A stretch of 64,000 nucleotides of DNA. Source: Croceibacterium_B sp963811255. GTDB lineage: Bacteria > Pseudomonadota > Alphaproteobacteria > Sphingomonadales > Sphingomonadaceae. The translations under genes and the position numbers were made by a program. The notes under the pieces were generated by a model. The model saw only the letters and a program-made list of their open reading frames with translations. It was not told where the DNA came from and did no database searches. Where the stretch lies: positions 1,364,001-1,428,000 of the forward strand of contig CAWEQI010000003.1 of assembly GCA_963811255.1 (NCBI GenBank), written 5' to 3'. Shown here piece after piece: positions 8,862 to 17,113 of the stretch (the first letter of the stretch is position 1; each line of letters opens with the position of its first letter).

Positions 8862-11151
8862 CTATCCCTCGATGCGCGAGAAATCGGCAACCTGGTGCAC
8901 CGCGTCGCGGAAGCGGGCGAGCAGGTCGAGGCGGGCGCAACGCTTGGCCGAATCTTCGTCGTTCACCGTCACCTCGTCGAAAAAGCGGTCGATCGGGGCG
9001 CGCAAGGTGGCGAGCGCGGCCATGGCGGCCTCGAAGTCTTCGGCTCCGACGGCGGCCGCGGCCTTGGGCTCGGCGGAATCGAGCGCCTCTTTCAGTTCCT
9101 TTTCCGCAGGTTCAGGCGTGTAGGAAAGTTCTTTTTTCGTCTTTTCGGCCATCCGCGCATCGACCACCGGCTTGAGGTCCGGATCGTCGACCAGCGCCAG
9201 CGGGTCCTCTTCGCCGGTGCGGGGCACTTCGCCTTCGGGGCCCTTCCAGTCCTCCTTGCGCAGGATGTTGGCCGCGCGCTTATAGGCGGCGAGCAGGTTG
9301 GCGCCATCTTCGGTTTTGATGAAGGCCTGCAGCGCGTTCACACGAGCAAGAAGGCGAACGAGGTCGTCTTCGTTCCCGAGCGCGAAGACGGCATCGATCA
9401 GGTCGTGCCGGACGCCGGCTTCGCGCTGCTGGACTTTGAGTCTTTCGATGACGAACTGAACAAGCCCTGCATCGTTGGTGCAAATCTCGCCAAGCAAGAC
9501 AGACCAAAGCTCACGCTGGCCTTCTGACAAGTTCCGGCCAGTGAAGGCGACGTCGCCAGCCATCGTTTCCAACGTATCGTCCAAGCTGAAACGCAAGGAA
9601 TTTTCGAGAACGGTCCGAATGACCGCCAATGCAGCACGGCGCAGAGCGAAAGGGTCTTTTGAGCCAGTTGGTTTCTCGTCGATACCGAAGAAGCACATCA
9701 AGGTATCCAGCTTGTCAGCCAGGCTCACCGCCACAGTCACCGGCGCGGTGGGGACATCGTCGCCCTGGCCGACCGGCTTGTAGTGGTCGCGGATGGCGTC
9801 GGCGACTTCGTCGGGCAGGCCCTCGGCGCGGGCGTAATAGCCGCCCATTACCCCCTGCAGCTCGGGGAACTCGCCGACCATCTCGGTGACGAGATCGGCC
9901 TTGGTGAAGCGGGCGGCCTGTTCGGCGAGGTCGGCCAGGTCCCCCTCCCGCTTGCGGGAGGGGTTAGGGGTGGGAGTGTGAGCCGCCTCTGACCCACCCC
10001 CGGCCCCTCCCGCAAGCGGGAGGGGGGATTCTTTGACAATCCCCTCTTCCACCAGCCACCGCGCGAGCTTGGCGACGCGCTCGACCTTGTCGGCGACGGT
10101 GCCGAGCTTTTCATGGAAGGTGATCCGCTCGAGCTTCCGCGCGTGGTCTTCGAGCTTCGTCTTGAGATCCTGCTCCCAGAAGAAGCGCGCATCGGCGAGG
10201 CGCGCGGCGAGGACCTTGCGGTTGCCGTCGACGATCGCGACGCCGTCGATCGGCGGCCTCGATGTTGGCGGTGCAGACGAAGGCGTTGGCCAGCTTCCCC
10301 CCTTCCTCGCACACGAAATACTTCTGGTTCACGCGGGCGGTGAGCTGGATGACTTCGGGCGGGACGTCGAGATACGCCTCGTCGAAGCGGCCGAGCAGCG
10401 GCACCGGCCATTCGGTGAGGCCGGCGTTCTCGATCACCAGCCCTTCGTCCTCGACCAGTGCCAGGCCGGCTTCGGCGGCGGCGCGGGCGGCGCCGTCGCG
10501 GATGATGATCGCGCGTTCCTCGTGGCTGACGATAACGTGGCAGGCGCGCAGCTTCTCGGCGTAGTCGCCGACCGAGCCGATGGTGATCGCGCCAGGGTGG
10601 TGGAAGCGATGGCCGAGGGTGGCGCAGGCGGTGGCGATGCCGCCGACTTCGCACTCCACTAGGTCCTCGCCGAAGATCGCCACGATGCCCGACAGCGGGC
10701 GGACCCAGCGCAAGGATTCGGTGCTGAGCGAGGCCGCGCCCCAGCGCATCGACTTGGGCCAGGCGAAGGCGCGGACGATCGCCGGAATCGCCTGGGCGAG
10801 CACGTCTTTGACCGCGCGGCCGGGGATGTCCTTGACAGCGAACCATACGCCCTCGCGGTCTTCGAGCTGGTCCTGCGTCAGGCCGGTCTTGCGCAGGAAT
10901 CCTTCGAGCGCCTGGGCGGGCGCGGTGGTGCGCGGGCCCTTGGTTTCCTCGCGGACGGCTTCGGTCTGTTCCGGCAGGTCGCGGGCGATCAGCGCCAGGC
11001 GGCGCGGGGTGGACCAGACGGTGACCTCGCCGACCGCGACGCCGGCGGCCTTCATTTCGGCGCGGAACAGCTTGTCCAGCTCCGCCCGCGCGCCGGCCTG
11101 CATCCGCGCGGGGATTTCCTCGCTGCGCAGTTCGAGGAGGAAGTCGGTCAC
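8862..11151 (-). CDS. glyS: Glycyl-tRNA synthetase beta subunit, with a frameshift and an in-frame repeat insertion
   Basis: Essential beta chain of the alpha2-beta2 glycyl-tRNA synthetase. It starts with a GTG at 11151 that overlaps the glyQ stop by 4 nt (GTGA), so the two are translationally coupled. The opening FLLELRSEEIPARMQ and the GMGGYY-like VMGGYYARAEGLPDE are typical. Two oddities: (1) one extra base at about 10248 (GCC-GAT-C-GAC-GGC) splits the frame between TANIEAAD and DGVAIVDGNRKV, and removing it gives a perfect family match; (2) 9941-10027 is a palindromic repeat read in frame as 29 residues (SPLPLAGGAGGG...SRKREG) between GIVKE and DLADLAEQAARF, where homologues are continuous. 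The composite is about 762 residues, longer than the usual 690-730. Confidence 0.9.
9941..10027. repeat. Double-hairpin repeat copy inside glyS (in frame)
   Basis: The left palindrome centres on CTCCCGCTTGCGGGAG (9945-9960, pairing extends to 9942-9963). The right palindrome has CTCCCGCAAGCGGGAG (10007-10022, pairing 10004-10025). They are separated by about 40 nt rich in GGGGTGGG. The element is 87 nt, exactly 29 codons, with no stop in the glyS frame. Its arms match the copies after gyrA, at the trmFO end and before ccmI. Confidence 0.85.
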
Positions 11152-12047
11152 GCCGACCACCCCGGGTAGTCGGCGACCCAGCGGGCGGCTTCCTTGGCCA
11201 TGTAGGCTTCGCAGGCGCCGCGGGCGAGGTCGCGGACGCGGGCCATGTAGCTGGCGCGCTCCTGGACGCTGATCACGCCGCGCGCCTGCAGCAGGTTGAA
11301 CAGGTGGCTGGCTTCGACCGCCTGCTCGTAGGCGGCGATCGGGACATCGGCGTCGAGCGCGTTGCGGCATTCGGCTTCGGCCTTGGCGAACAGGTCGAAC
11401 AGCGCATCGGTGTCGGCGACCTCGAAGTTCCACTTCGACATCTGCTTCTCGTTTTCGAGGAACACCTGCCCGTAGGTGTAGCCCTTCCCGTTGAAATCGA
11501 GGTCGTACACGTTGTCGACGTTCTGAATGTACATCGCCAGCCGTTCGAGGCCGTAAGTCAGCTCGCCGGCGACCGGCTTGCAGTCGAACCCGCCCATCTG
11601 CTGGAAATAGGTGTACTGGGTGATCTCCATCCCGTCGCACCACACTTCCCAGCCGAGCCCCCAGGCGCCGAGCGTGGGACTTTCCCAGTCGTCCTCGACG
11701 AAGCGGATGTCGTGTTTCAGCGGATCGATGCCGATGACTTCGAGGCTCTTCAGGTAGAGGTCCTGCAGGTCGGGCGGGCTCGGCTTGAGGATCACCTGGT
11801 ACTGGTAATAGTGCTGCAGCCGGTTGGGGTTTTCGCCGTAGCGGCCGTCGGTCGGGCGGCGGCAGGGCTGGACGAACGCGGCGTTCCACGGCTCGGGGCC
11901 GAGCGCGCGCAGGGTGGTGGCGGTGTGGAAGGTGCCCGCGCCCATGCGCATGTCGTAGGGCTGCAGGATCAGGCAGCCGTGCGCGCTCCAGTACTGGTGG
12001 AGCGCGAGGATCATGTCCTGGAAGCTGTTGGCCGGCCCCGCTGTCAT
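11148..12047 (-). CDS. glyQ: Glycyl-tRNA synthetase alpha subunit
   Basis: 299 residues, catalytic class II chain of the tetrameric glycyl-tRNA synthetase. Seen directly: SFQDMILALHQYWSAHGC at the start, QPYDMRMGAGTFHTATTLRA, the motif 2 region AAFVQPCRRPTDGRYGENPNR, and LERLAMYIQNVDNVYDLDF. Length is normal for the family. It starts at ATG 12047 (MTAGPANSF) and its TGA overlaps the glyS GTG. The divergent partner is a TraB-type lipoprotein starting at 12200, so 12048-12199 should contain both promoters. Confidence 0.97.
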   Translation of the reverse strand: MTAGPANSFQDMILALHQYWSAHGCLILQPYDMRMGAGTFHTATTLRALGPEPWNAAFVQPCRRPTDGRYGENPNRLQHYYQYQVILKPSPPDLQDLYLKSLEVIGIDPLKHDIRFVEDDWESPTLGAWGLGWEVWCDGMEITQYTYFQQMGGFDCKPVAGELTYGLERLAMYIQNVDNVYDLDFNGKGYTYGQVFLENEKQMSKWNFEVADTDALFDLFAKAEAECRNALDADVPIAAYEQAVEASHLFNLLQARGVISVQERASYMARVRDLARGACEAYMAKEAARWVADYPGWSA

Positions 12048-12199
12048 GGCGCGGCGCTTTGCAGGATGGTCCGAACAGCGTCAATCGCGCGTTGCTTGCA
12101 ACAGGCGGCGAGATTCGGTTCGCGTTCATCGCAAAGGCCTACACGCCGGCGATGAACCGCCCTAGATAGGCGGCGAGCTGTAACAGGGTCACGCTTTCG

Positions 12200-13091
12200 A
12201 TGTTGCTTCGCCGCCTGCTGGCTTCCCTGCTCGCGCTGCTGCTGCCGGCGTGCGCGCCGATCGATGCGCCGCCGGCGAACGCGGCCGATCTGTACCACGG
12301 CCCGGCGATCTGGAAGGTCGCCGACAAGGATACGACGATCTACCTTTTCGGCACGGTCCACGCGCTGCCCGACGATGCGCACTGGTTCTCGGGGCCCGTC
12401 GCGCGGGCCTGGCGGCAATCGAACGAGCTGGTCACGGAAATTCCGATGAACGACGCCACCGGCGATGCCAAGGCGATCACCGCGCATGCGCTGCTGCCGG
12501 CGGGCCAGTCGCTGCGCGACCTGATGACGCCCGACGATCGCAAGCAGTTCGAGGAAACGCTGGTCTCGCTTGGACTGCCGATCGAGGCGATGGACAAGTT
12601 CCAGCCGTGGTACGCCGCGCTGACGCTATCGCTGCTGCCGGCGACGCAGGCGGGCTACGATCCGAAGGCGGGCGCTGAGACCGAGCTGGCGGCCAAGGCC
12701 GACGGCAAGTCGCGCGCGGCGCTCGAGACCGTCGACCAGCAGATCGCGCTGTTTGCCGGCTTGCCGATCAAGGCGCAGCTGGCGTTCCTCGACGACACCG
12801 TCGAATTCGGCGTCGACCGCGGCGGCCACGCTCGACGCGATGGTTGCCGACTGGATGAAGGGCGATCCCGAAGGGCTGGCGATGCTGCTCAACGCCGATC
12901 TCGACGACCCGGTGCTGTACAAGCGCCTGCTGACCGACCGCAACGCGCGCTGGGCACGGTGGATCGACGGCCGCCTGAAACAGCCGGGGACGGTGTTCGT
13001 CGCGGTCGGCGCGGGGCACCTGGCGGGTAAGGACAGCGTGCAGCAGCAGTTGCGGAAGCTCGGCATCAAGGCGCGCCGCATCTGGCAATGA
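12200..13091 (+). CDS. TraB/GumN-family lipoprotein, frameshifted
   Basis: About 296 residues if one extra C at 12818 (GTC-GAC-C-GCG) is removed; otherwise the frame runs out at 13030. The N-terminus has a lipoprotein signal, LLALLLPAC, with Cys at residue 18. The family hallmark IYLFGTVHALPDD follows, and the matching C-terminal FVAVGAGHLAGKDSVQQQL closes the putative metal-dependent hydrolase fold of TraB/PrgY/GumN proteins. The function in bacteria is not established; a periplasmic peptidase-like role is an inference from the HisHis/Glu-containing fold. Its TGA overlaps the ATG of a paralogue (ATGA), so the two form a tandem pair. Confidence 0.75.
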
Positions 13092-13945
13092 GGTTAAAGG
13101 CGCTGCTCGCGGGGGCGCTGCTGGCGCTGGCCGGCTGCGGCGGGCAGGCCGACGGTTGGCCGGCGCCCTCCCCGGCGCTGTGGGAAGTGAGCGGCCCCGG
13201 CGGGCAGCAGGCGTGGCTGTTCGGGACGATCCATGCGCTGCCCGACGGCGTGAAATGGCGCACCGGCAAGGTCGACGACGCGCTCGGCCGATCGAGCGTG
13301 CTGGTGGTCGAGATCGCCGACCTGTCCGACGCCAAGGCCGCGCAGTCCACGTTCTACCGGCTTTCGACCACGCCGGGCCTGCCGCCGCTGACCCAGCGAG
13401 TGCCGGCGGCCGACCGCGCGGCGGTCAAAGCCTTGCTCAACCAGGCGGGCCTGGCCGATGACGATTTTCCCGCGACCGAAACCTGGGGCGCGGCGATGAT
13501 CCTCGGCAACCGGGTGAGCCGCGGCGATCCGGCGAACGGTGTCGACCGCAAGCTGATCGCCAAGGCCAAGCGGGTCGAGGGGCTCGAGACCTTCGCGCAG
13601 CAGTACGGCGTGTTCGACCGCCTGCCGCAAGCCGAGCAAGCCGATCTGCTGCTGGCAACGGCCAGGGATGCTCAGGGCAACGGCGAGGACAAGGAAGCGC
13701 GCGAATGGCTGACGGGGAATGTCGCGGCGCTGCAGCGCGACGCCGATGGCACCGTGCTGGCGTACCCCGGTTTGCGCGAAGCGCTGCAAATCGGCCGCAA
13801 TCTCGCCTGGGACAAGCGCATCGAGCAGCTGCTGGCGGATGGCGAAAAGCCGTTCGTGGCAGTCGGCGCGGCGCACATGTTCGGCCAGCAAGGGCTGCCG
13901 GCGCTGCTCATGGCGCATGGGTACACCGTCAGACGAGTTGAGTAG
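13088..13945 (+). CDS. TraB/GumN-family lipoprotein (second copy)
   Basis: 285 residues, intact. The signal MRLKALLAGALLALAGC is a classic lipobox (LAGC, Cys17), so the product should be membrane-anchored and face the periplasm. The paired family motifs are present: AWLFGTIHALPDG near residue 40 and FVAVGAAHMFGQQGLPALL near the C-terminus. It is clearly paralogous to the preceding gene, with the same layout but modest identity, and shares a 4-nt ATGA overlap with it. Tandem pairs of this family are probably an old duplication. No catalytic assignment is made. Confidence 0.8.
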   Translation: MRLKALLAGALLALAGCGGQADGWPAPSPALWEVSGPGGQQAWLFGTIHALPDGVKWRTGKVDDALGRSSVLVVEIADLSDAKAAQSTFYRLSTTPGLPPLTQRVPAADRAAVKALLNQAGLADDDFPATETWGAAMILGNRVSRGDPANGVDRKLIAKAKRVEGLETFAQQYGVFDRLPQAEQADLLLATARDAQGNGEDKEAREWLTGNVAALQRDADGTVLAYPGLREALQIGRNLAWDKRIEQLLADGEKPFVAVGAAHMFGQQGLPALLMAHGYTVRRVE

Positions 13946-13954
13946 GTCCTTTCC

Positions 13955-13982
13955 CCGCCTACCGCTTCACTACTTGAGGCGG
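13955..13982. repeat. Fixed-loop hairpin element, copy 1
   Basis: Stem CCGCCT (13955-13960) pairs perfectly with AGGCGG (13977-13982) around the 16-nt loop ACCGCTTCACTACTTG. It lies just after the second TraB gene. The loop matches copies at 34559, 35128, 35167 and 62963, while the stem is different. The rest of 13946-14080 holds only the rplY leader. Confidence 0.65.
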
Positions 13983-14080
13983 CTTGCCTTGGCGGCCGCT
14001 TTCCCCTACGGGCGCGCCTCCGCCATGGTCATCCCTGGAGGCGTGGCGGTGAAACCCAAGCATTTCGAAAGGCACGAAAG

Positions 14081-14767
14081 ATGAGCGACGCTCTCACCCT
14101 GCCGGCCGAAGCGCGCGATCGGGCTGGCAAGGGAGCCTCCCGAGCATTGCGCCGCGAAGGCCGTGTCCCCGCCGTGATCTACGGCGGCAAGGAAGAACCC
14201 ACACCGATTTCAATCGAGGCCCGCGAGCTGATCCGCCAACTCGGCAGCGGCCACTTCATGAACTCGATCGTGATGATCGAGCTCGGCGGCAAGCAGGTCC
14301 GCACGCTGCCCAAGGACGTGGCGCTGCACCCGGTCACCGACCGCCCGCTGCACGCCGACTTCCTGCGCCTGGCGAAGGACGCCAAGATTTACGTCGAGGT
14401 GCCGGTGGTGTTCGTCAACGAGGAGGCATCTCCCGGCCTGAAGAAGGGCGGCGTGCTCAACGTAGTGCGGCACGAGCTCGAACTGGTGTGCGAATCCGAC
14501 AAGATCCCGAACGAGATCGAACTCGACGTCGCTGGCCTCGAAGTCGGCGATTCGATCCACATCAGCCACGTGGCGCTGCCCGAAGGCTCGGTCAGCGCGA
14601 TTACCGACCGCGACTTCACCATCGCCACCGTGGTCGCCCCGTCGGCGCTCAAGCAGACCGAGGCCGAGGAAGAAGCCGAGGAAATCCCGGCCGAGGGTGT
14701 CGCGGCGACCGAGCAGGAGCCGGACGCCGAAGCCGCCGAGGAGCAGGAAGAGAAGAACGAAGAGTAA
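14081..14767 (+). CDS. rplY: Ribosomal protein L25 (long, CTC-type)
   Basis: 228 residues. The L25 domain binds 5S rRNA, here opening LTLPAEARDRAGKGASRALR with the REGRVPAVIYGG core. The second (TL5/CTC) beta domain follows, with HPVTDRPLHADFLRL, GGVLNVVRHELELVC and LEVGDSIHISHVALPEG. It ends in a highly acidic tail (Glu/Asp-rich, about 40 residues) common in alphaproteobacterial L25. RBS GAAAGGCACGAAAG precedes ATG 14081. It is followed by a terminator and then pth, the usual rplY-pth pairing. Confidence 0.95.
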   Translation: MSDALTLPAEARDRAGKGASRALRREGRVPAVIYGGKEEPTPISIEARELIRQLGSGHFMNSIVMIELGGKQVRTLPKDVALHPVTDRPLHADFLRLAKDAKIYVEVPVVFVNEEASPGLKKGGVLNVVRHELELVCESDKIPNEIELDVAGLEVGDSIHISHVALPEGSVSAITDRDFTIATVVAPSALKQTEAEEEAEEIPAEGVAATEQEPDAEAAEEQEEKNEE

Positions 14768-14794
14768 GCGCTTCTCTCTCATACAATCACCAGG

Positions 14795-14829
14795 GCGCCG
14801 GCTCCGCGAGGGGCCGGCGCTTTGCTTTT
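14795..14829 (+). terminator. Rho-independent terminator after rplY
   Basis: Arms GCGCCGGC (14795-14802) and GCCGGCGC (14813-14820) followed by TTTGCTTTT. It lies between rplY and pth and probably reduces read-through into pth. Confidence 0.75.
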
Positions 14830-14855
14830 CAGCGTACGCAGAATAGGACGCCGCG

Positions 14856-15431
14856 ATGCAACTGTGGGTGGGCCTTGGAAATCCCGGACCGAAGCACGCG
14901 ATGCAGCGGCACAACGTCGGCTTCATGGCGGTCGACGTGATCGCCGACATGCACGGCTTCGGGCCGGTGCAGAAGAAGTTCCAAGGCTGGCTGCAGGAAG
15001 GCCGCATCGGCGGCGAGAAAATTCTGCTGCTCAAGCCGGCCACCTTCATGAACGAAAGCGGCCGCTCGGTCGGCGAGGCGCTGCGCTTCTACAAGCTCGG
15101 GCCTGACGCGCTGACGGTGTTTCACGATGAGCTCGACCTCGCCCCGTTCAAGGTCAAGGTGCGCACCGGCGGCGGCCTCGCCGGGCACAACGGCCTCAGG
15201 AGCATCGACCAGCATCTCGGCCCCGACTTCCGCCGGGTGCGCCTCGGCATCGGCCATCCCGGGCACAAGGACCGCGTGCTCGGGTACGTCCTTGGCAACT
15301 ACGCCAAGGCGGAGATGGACGACCTGACCGACATGCTGGCCGCAGTCGCCGCGGAGGCGGACTGGCTGGCAAAGGGCGACGATGCGCGTTTCATGAGCGA
15401 CGTCGCGCTGCGGCAGCAGTCGTGTGAGTAA
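14856..15431 (+). CDS. pth: Peptidyl-tRNA hydrolase
   Basis: 191 residues; recycles peptidyl-tRNA dropped by stalled ribosomes. Catalytic and binding positions are visible: GLGNPGPKH...RHNVGFMAVD (Asn and the catalytic His), KPATFMNESGRSVG (Asn that holds the substrate), HDELDL (the Asp that orients His), and GHNGLRSI. Length is standard. The start ATG 14856 gives the usual MQLWVGLGNPG opening. It converges with a small membrane-protein frame on the other strand. Confidence 0.97.
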   Translation: MQLWVGLGNPGPKHAMQRHNVGFMAVDVIADMHGFGPVQKKFQGWLQEGRIGGEKILLLKPATFMNESGRSVGEALRFYKLGPDALTVFHDELDLAPFKVKVRTGGGLAGHNGLRSIDQHLGPDFRRVRLGIGHPGHKDRVLGYVLGNYAKAEMDDLTDMLAAVAAEADWLAKGDDARFMSDVALRQQSCE

Positions 15432-15786
15432 ATCCGAAATGAGTGACTAGCGCCGTCGCGTCGAACTGTTCGATCAACCATCCACAGGTGAAAGAGCTGC
15501 GCTGCAAGAAGGATGAGCCCAAGCGCGAGAATCGACGGGATCACCAAGCCTTCCTGACCGGGCCGGGGCCGCGCGTAGGATAGGAGCACGCCGAAACCGA
15601 CGAGCATCAAAGTCGAAAGTGCGGGAATGAACGCGACGGCGATCCGGCGCGGAGCGGACCAAGTCACTTGGCCATCTAGCCACCATTGCATTGGTAATCG
15701 CTCTTCTGTTCGAAGCGTGCGTCTGCCCAGATCGCAACGCCGCAAAGCGCCAAGGCGAAAAGGATGCTGGTAAGCAGCGGGGCCAT
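15299..15786 (-). pseudogene. Small membrane protein, DUF1648/SdpI-like, frameshifted
   Basis: A good start exists at 15786 (AGGAG six bases before ATG) giving MAPLLTSILFALALCGVAIW, a membrane segment, but this frame stops at 15676. The second frame continues with EERLPMQWWLDGQVTWSAPRR and two more hydrophobic segments, LMLVGFGVLLSY and ILALGLILLAAQLFHLW. Homologues have these in one chain: the 'RLPMQWxxDGxxTW' block follows the first membrane helix. One missing base near 15705 (CAGGAAGAG read as CAGAAGAG) would join them. The second frame then runs 130 nt into pth, so a second lesion near 15470 probably hides the true stop. Function unknown. Confidence 0.5.
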
Positions 15787-15944
15787 CGGTCTCCTCAAGG
15801 TGACAGTGCCTAACACGATCTCATAGTTTCGAGATCGTCCGCAACGGCGTGATTAAGCAGTGATAAATTAAGCGTGCGCCAGCCCTAGCTTTTCAATCCT
15901 CGCCCCGCCTATCGGCGCGCCAAACCTCACATCCGGAGTAATTC

Positions 15945-17046
15945 ATGGGTTTCCGCTGCGGGATCGTCGGCTTGCCGAACGTCGGCAAGTCGACGCTGTT
16001 CAACGCGCTCACCGAGACGCAGGCCGCGCAGGCGGCAAATTATCCGTTCTGCACGATCGAACCGAACGTCGGCCGGGTCGAGGTGCCCGATGCGCGGCTC
16101 GAGAAGATCGCCGCCATCGCTAAGTCGCGCCAAGGTCGTTCCGACGCAGCTCGAGTTCGTCGACATCGCCGGCCTCGTCAAAGGCGCCAGCAAGGGCGAA
16201 GGGCTGGGCAACCAGTTCCTCGGCAACATCCGCGAAGTCGATGCGATCGTCCACGTGCTGCGCTGCTTCGAGGACCCGGACGTGCAGCACGTGCATAACA
16301 AGGTCGATCCCGTCGCCGATGCCGAGGTGGTCGAGACCGAGCTGATGCTGGCCGATCTGGAAAGCGTGGAGAAGCGGGTCGAGAACGCCAAACGGCGGGC
16401 GACCGGGGGCGACAAGGAGGCGAAGGCGCTGGCCAGCGTGCTCGGCCAGGCGCTCGAGCTGCTGCGCGAGGGCAAGCCCGCGCGGCTGGTTGAGCCGAAG
16501 GACGACGAGGAAGCGCGGCTGTTCGAGCAGGCGCAACTCCTGACCGCCAAGCCGGTGCTCTATGTCTGCAACGTCGCCGAGGAAGATGCCGCGGAAGGCA
16601 ATGCCTTGTCGGCCCGCGTGTTCGAGAAGGCCAGGGCCGAAGGCGCCGAGGCGGTGGTCGTCTCGGCCGCTATCGAGAGCGAACTGGTGGCGATGGAGCC
16701 GAAAGACCGCGGCGAATACCTCGCCGAACTCGGCCTTAGCGAAAGCGGCCTCAGCCGGGTGATCCGCGCCGGCTACAAGCTGCTCGGGCTCAAGACCTTC
16801 TTCACCGCCGGCCCCAAGGAAGCGCGCGCGTGGACGTTCCCCGCCGGGGCCAAGGCGCCGCAGGCGGCGGGCGAGATCCACACAGATTTCGAAAAGGGCT
16901 TCATCCGCGCCGAGACGATCGCCTATGACGACTACGTCGCGCTCGGCGGGGAGGCCGGAGCGCGCGAGGCGGGAAAGCTGCGCCAGGAAGGTAAGGACTA
17001 CCGCGTGCAGGACGGCGACGTGATGCTGTTCAAGTTCAACGTCTGA
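15945..17046 (+). CDS. ychF: Ribosome-binding ATPase YchF/OLA1, with a one-base frameshift
   Basis: Universal GTPase-fold ATPase that binds ribosomes. Seen: P-loop GLPNVGKSTLFNAL at the start, FVDIAGLVKGASKGEGLGNQFL (G3), YVCNVAEEDA (the NxxE specificity motif), the coiled-coil insertion, and the C-terminal TGS-type domain with FTAGPKEARAWT and GFIRAETIAYDDY. An extra C at 16128 (AAG-TCG-C-GCC-AAG) breaks the frame just after residue 61; without it the product is 366 residues, the normal length. RBS CCGGAG precedes ATG 15945. Since ychF is near-universal, a sequencing insertion is more likely than loss. Confidence 0.9.
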
Positions 17047-17061
17047 GCGAGATACGAAAAA

Positions 17062-17096
17062 GGCGCGGAAGCTCGTGCTCCCGCGCCCCTTTTTTT
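17062..17096. terminator. Bidirectional rho-independent terminator
   Basis: GGCGCGG (17062-17068) pairs with CCGCGCC (17081-17087), with an inner AGC/GCT pair. It is followed by T7 on the plus strand and flanked by A5 on the left, so it can serve both ychF (+) and the convergent repeat-protein gene (-). Confidence 0.75.
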
Positions 17097-17113
17097 CGGT
17101 CCAGGTCTGCCGG

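Noticed and set aside
6243..9527. A 1094-codon open frame on the plus strand opposite ppdK and glyS
   Set aside because: High-GC antisense shadow: its residues are the complement of well-conserved codons, it lacks domain-like patterns and a start signal, and the minus-strand genes are certain.
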